Source: Bacteroidota bacterium
GTDB taxonomy: Bacteria > Bacteroidota > Bacteroidia > Chitinophagales > Chitinophagaceae
Assembly: GCA_028876495.1 (NCBI GenBank)
Contig: JAGWRO010000040.1
Coordinates: 184,083 to 248,082 of the forward strand
DNA: 64,000 bases
Direction of reading: 5' to 3'
Shown in pieces: positions 61,483 through 64,000 of this stretch. The notes under the pieces are model-generated. The model was not told the origin of the DNA, ran no database searches, and worked only from the letters and a program-made list of their open reading frames with translations. The first letter of the stretch is position 1, and every line of letters begins with the position of its first letter. Position numbers and translations under genes: made by a program.

Positions 61483-62460
61483 ATGGCAGAACTTTTTATC
61501 AGAAATAGTTTCACCTTTTTAATCATTTTACTGCTTTCTTGTTTTAAGTGTGATGCACAAGCAAACCATCCCAATACCTTTTCAAAACAATTGTCTGTTC
61601 TTACTGAAAACGATTACTACCTGTTCCAGGGTAAAGATGGATATTATACAAACGGCCTTGTATTTACTTATAGCCTGGTGCATCATGCAAAAAAAAGCAC
61701 TATTATAAAACAGGTAAACACTTTTGAATTAGGTCAGAAACTTTTTACAGGCTATTCCAGGAAAATTTATAATGTGTCAGAAATTGACAGGCCTGTTACC
61801 GGTTATCTGTATGCGAAATTTTCACAATCCGATTTCGTCAGTCATAATCAATTATGGCAATGGGGCGCCTCGTTAGGTGTTATCGGCAAGGCTTCTCTTG
61901 GCGAGGGAATGCAGGATGCATTTCATAGGTTAATTCATGTAAACGTAAATTATTGGGGCTGGGTATGGGACTATCAATTGAAAAGTGAACCTGGAATTAA
62001 TGTTCACGGGCGTTATGCTATTGGATTATTGAATAATTCTTTTTTGCAGTTAACGCCGGTTTCGCAGGCTACTTTAGGAACCGGTTTTACTAATATAAGC
62101 CAGGGGATGCTAATACAGTTAGGCAAATTCAATCCACTTCATCAAAGCGCCTATTGGAATGGCTCACTCCAGTATAAAGAAGATAAAAGTCCGCTGAGGC
62201 CGGAATTGTTTTTCTACTATTATCCCTGCCTGATGTATCAAATATATAACGCCACAGTGCAGGGAGGCATGTTCAGGAAAGACAAAGGCCCTATTACTTC
62301 TCCTGTAGAACCTTTTTTAGTTAGTCAGCAGGTTGGCGCTATGGCTACCTACAAAAGATTTACACTAAGGTTAGCCACTACATTTGAAGGAAAAGAGGCC
62401 ACCAGTCAGCGTTTCACGCATGCCTATGGAAGTATTTATGGAAGTTATCGTTTTAATTAA
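61483..62460 (+). CDS. LpxR-like lipid A deacylase
   Basis: 325 aa. Signal peptide (FLIILLLSCFKCDA) then an outer-membrane beta barrel of the LpxR/DUF2219 type: Asn43-Asp44 in SVLTENDYYL, Thr56 in DGYYTNGL, WGASLGVIGKASLGE, and SQRFTHAYGSIYGSYRFN at the end. LpxR removes the 3'-acyloxyacyl chain of lipid A and can alter host recognition and permeability. Asn, Asp, Thr and the C-terminal QRFTxAYGS correspond to catalytic or signature positions. Followed by small hairpins at 62465-62480 and near 62503-62524. Confidence 0.85.
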   Translation: MAELFIRNSFTFLIILLLSCFKCDAQANHPNTFSKQLSVLTENDYYLFQGKDGYYTNGLVFTYSLVHHAKKSTIIKQVNTFELGQKLFTGYSRKIYNVSEIDRPVTGYLYAKFSQSDFVSHNQLWQWGASLGVIGKASLGEGMQDAFHRLIHVNVNYWGWVWDYQLKSEPGINVHGRYAIGLLNNSFLQLTPVSQATLGTGFTNISQGMLIQLGKFNPLHQSAYWNGSLQYKEDKSPLRPELFFYYYPCLMYQIYNATVQGGMFRKDKGPITSPVEPFLVSQQVGAMATYKRFTLRLATTFEGKEATSQRFTHAYGSIYGSYRFN

Positions 62461-62464
62461 TTTT

Positions 62465-62480
62465 ATTGCCCCGTGGCAAT
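62465..62480. terminator. Small hairpin after lpxR-like gene
   Basis: ATTGCC (62465-62470) CCGT GGCAAT (62475-62480), perfect 6-bp stem but without a strong T-run, so termination efficiency is uncertain. Confidence 0.4.
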
Positions 62481-62559
62481 CAGGAACCAATAAACAGATG
62501 GCTTCCGGGAGTTTTTACGGCTCCCACAATGATGCTTCGCGGAGATGACAACACCAGCT

Positions 62560-62949
62560 TTAGTTATTGGTTCGAATTATATTAAATACTTCTTCACGTT
62601 GAACCAAAACAGGAAGCTCATGGTCGTCCAGGTGAGAAGGGGTGAAATAATAAATTTTTTCAGCAAAAGGCGAAACAAAAATGCCCACAGTTTTTCCATC
62701 CGCCCTGCACTTCATCCCTTTAATAAGATGACGCAATTTATTTACCACGGGGACAACCTTTTCTTTAGGATATTTTATCAATAATTCTTCTTCAATCTTA
62801 TCGGCCCGGGCTGTCATGAAATTAAACAACTCCGGTTGTTTTTTCATTTTCGAATCATAAGGTAGTATAAGTGAAATAACCGGCTGGCTTTGCTCATCAA
62901 AGGGAATTTCAGGGTAATCAATATTGATTTTCTTAGTAGAGGGTTTCAT
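62560..62949 (-). CDS. Conserved-looking protein of unknown function
   Basis: 129 aa, no signal peptide. Features: ISLILPYDSKMKKQPELFNFM, IEEELLIKYPKEKVVPVVNKLRHLI, KTVGIFVSPFAEKIYYFTP. The ILPYD...VSPFAEKIYYF layout loosely recalls the N-terminal domain of bacterial release-factor-like (baeRF) proteins, but the rest of such proteins is missing. Function not assignable. It may be a truncated relative. Confidence 0.5.
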   Translation of the reverse strand: MKPSTKKINIDYPEIPFDEQSQPVISLILPYDSKMKKQPELFNFMTARADKIEEELLIKYPKEKVVPVVNKLRHLIKGMKCRADGKTVGIFVSPFAEKIYYFTPSHLDDHELPVLVQREEVFNIIRTNN

Positions 62950-63076
62950 AGCTTCAAAAGTAGGTAGCCCTTATTCCACCTTGCATGAGCATTGAAATTA
63001 GGTGAGATGATCTTAATCATGGCTTGCCTGCCCGACTTGGTCATTTATGCAGGGATTAACACGTATGAATCCTTGC

Positions 63077-63110
63077 AGTAAACAAACAAAAAAGCAATTT
63101 TTATTTTTTA
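63077..63110 (+). repeat. Bipartite intergenic element, copy 14
   Basis: AGTAAACAAA at 63077-63086 and ATTTTTATTTTTT at 63097-63109, before the XRE-type remnant. Confidence 0.65.
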
Positions 63111-63117
63111 TACTGAG

Positions 63118-63318
63118 TTGCAAACATCAGGACAGCAACCCTTTTACTATTTTAAACAATCTACAGATATCGAGGCGGCTGAGAACATACAGGATAAAAC
63201 TTTGATTAACCAGTTTAACCGGATCATTGAACTTTCCGAAGAGAATAAAACGGTAGTATCTAAACTGATTGATGCTTTCCTTTTTCAACAGGAGATGAAA
63301 CAAAAACTGGCGCAATAA
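63118..63318 (+). pseudogene. C-terminal remnant of an XRE-type regulator
   Basis: A 66-codon frame with only a TTG start. It resembles the C-terminal helix pair of Bacteroidota helix-turn-helix regulators (INQFNRIIELSEENKTVVSKLIDAFLFQQEMKQ); the DNA-binding part is absent. The upstream sequence is a bipartite-element copy (63077-63110) with a stop in frame. Probably a decayed gene. Confidence 0.6.
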
Positions 63319-63394
63319 AAATGTCCTGAGGTACAAATCAGGACAGCAAGAACTTTCCTATTTGAACATACTACCGATAGCTTGGGGTAATGAG

Positions 63395-63838
63395 TTAGAT
63401 TATTAATTTTTTATATCTCAGATATTCATCTCCTATTTCTATAACATCTGATATTAATTCCTCAAATTTTATATCCAAATTTTTCTTTTTTGAAAGTTTA
63501 TCTCTAACCAGTTTAACCGCTTTCAATGTACTGTCAACAATAAACTCTCTTCTCTCAAATTCGTTTCTGTTATGAAACTGATTGGGAAGAACTGTTATTG
63601 CAACACTTATATCCTTTTTCTTATTAGAGTAATTATTAACCTTTAGATTCTCTGGCCCATTTATGTTAAACGCCCCCTCAACATAATACATAATTAATAT
63701 TAATTTTAAATCATTCCCATATGATTTATTTATATAAGCATTTTCAAATAAAGTTCCAAAACCATGCTCTTTCCATATATACGGACTAAACATTTCTGAC
63801 ACACTCTCATCTCCTGCTTTTAAAAAATATCCAATCAT
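63395..63838 (-). CDS. Hypothetical protein, possibly immunity-type
   Basis: 147 aa, very AT-rich, no signal peptide or TM. N-terminal MIGYFLKAGDESVSEMF, middle VAITVLPNQFHNRNEFERREF, helical end DVIEIGDEYLRYKKLII. No family recognised. Directly upstream (minus strand, ending at 63842-63844) lies a short frame with a tail GETNPGPLNKEPWACKLKK that stops 3 bp before this ATG. The layout resembles a toxin tail followed by an immunity gene, but the evidence is slight. Confidence 0.55.
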   Translation of the reverse strand: MIGYFLKAGDESVSEMFSPYIWKEHGFGTLFENAYINKSYGNDLKLILIMYYVEGAFNINGPENLKVNNYSNKKKDISVAITVLPNQFHNRNEFERREFIVDSTLKAVKLVRDKLSKKKNLDIKFEELISDVIEIGDEYLRYKKLII

Positions 63839-64000
63839 TTTTTATTTTTTTAGTTTACATGCCCAAGGTTCTTTATTTAAAGGCCCGGGATTTGTTTCCC
63901 CCATGTTGGCGCAAGCGTCCGTGTGCCCGTTGCACAACTAACTCATAAAAAGTTTCAATGATTATCTATGGCTCTTAATGTTTTTCTATTCAGTATATTC

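Overview
The window looks like chromosome of an AT-rich member of the Bacteroidota, most likely a chitinophaga-like lineage. The evidence is: promoter boxes of the form TAnnTTTG instead of -35/-10 boxes; weak Shine-Dalgarno sequences and several TTG starts; a type IX secretion plug protein (13415-14698); a TonB receptor with a carboxypeptidase-like N-terminal domain; DUF4369-TlpA, DUF1080, DUF4382 and DUF4399 proteins; and a zinc-free L36. The genus cannot be named from the sequence alone. No tRNA, 5S/16S/23S rRNA, CRISPR array, complete insertion sequence or prophage was seen.

Layout. 1-2394: a truncated membrane protein plus a Dyp-type peroxidase. 2449-10130: an accessory, conflict-flavoured block with an AbiEii/DUF6922 toxin-antitoxin-like pair, a SnoaL/catalase-like pair, a SIR2-like-TIR protein in an operon with a membrane-anchored nSTAND NTPase, and, convergent to these, a patatin lipase with a nucleoside-deoxyribosyltransferase-like protein. 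10237-16829: envelope genes (cupin, TlpA, lipoproteins, LolC/E permease, T9SS plug), the SRP RNA gene with a helically phased repeat array after it, and a transaldolase. 16911-23750: a complete trpEGDCFBA operon preceded by a readable Trp attenuator (leader peptide with tandem Trp codons, 1:2, 2:3 and 3:4 helices). 23819-37878: TlpA, pdxJ, RNase R, polyprenyl synthase, DUF1080, TonB receptor, rpe, a TPR lipoprotein, a phosphodiesterase and homogentisate dioxygenase.

38040-43659: infA-rpmJ-rpsM-rpsK-rpsD-rpoA-rplQ starting at its own promoter, then carA and aroQ. 43959-47862: a c-type cytochrome/outer-membrane-porin/cytochrome-lipoprotein operon with MarR and GlxA-type AraC regulators. 47973-49819: an AHSA1-VOC-VOC-DinB cassette in which dinB is frameshifted. 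49861-56478: a flavin reductase, MFS transporter, L,D-transpeptidase, YihY and DUF4382. 56829-64000: a sugar isomerase-like lipoprotein, an MgtA-type Mg2+ ATPase followed by an overlapping 31-residue membrane peptide, LpxR-like lipid A deacylase, and a gene-poor right edge with remnants.

The most unusual signals are: (1) the SIR2-like-TIR/nSTAND and patatin/NDT-like gene pairs; (2) a previously unlabelled bipartite intergenic element (AGTRAACRAA, then ATTTYTATTTTG starting 20-22 bp later) found about 14 times, nearly always outside genes; (3) the trp attenuator; (4) the overlapping mgtA micropeptide; (5) the 10.4-bp-phased TTTTCAGAAC array; and (6) a group of genes whose TAnnTTTG box ends exactly 4 nt before the start codon, predicting leaderless mRNAs.
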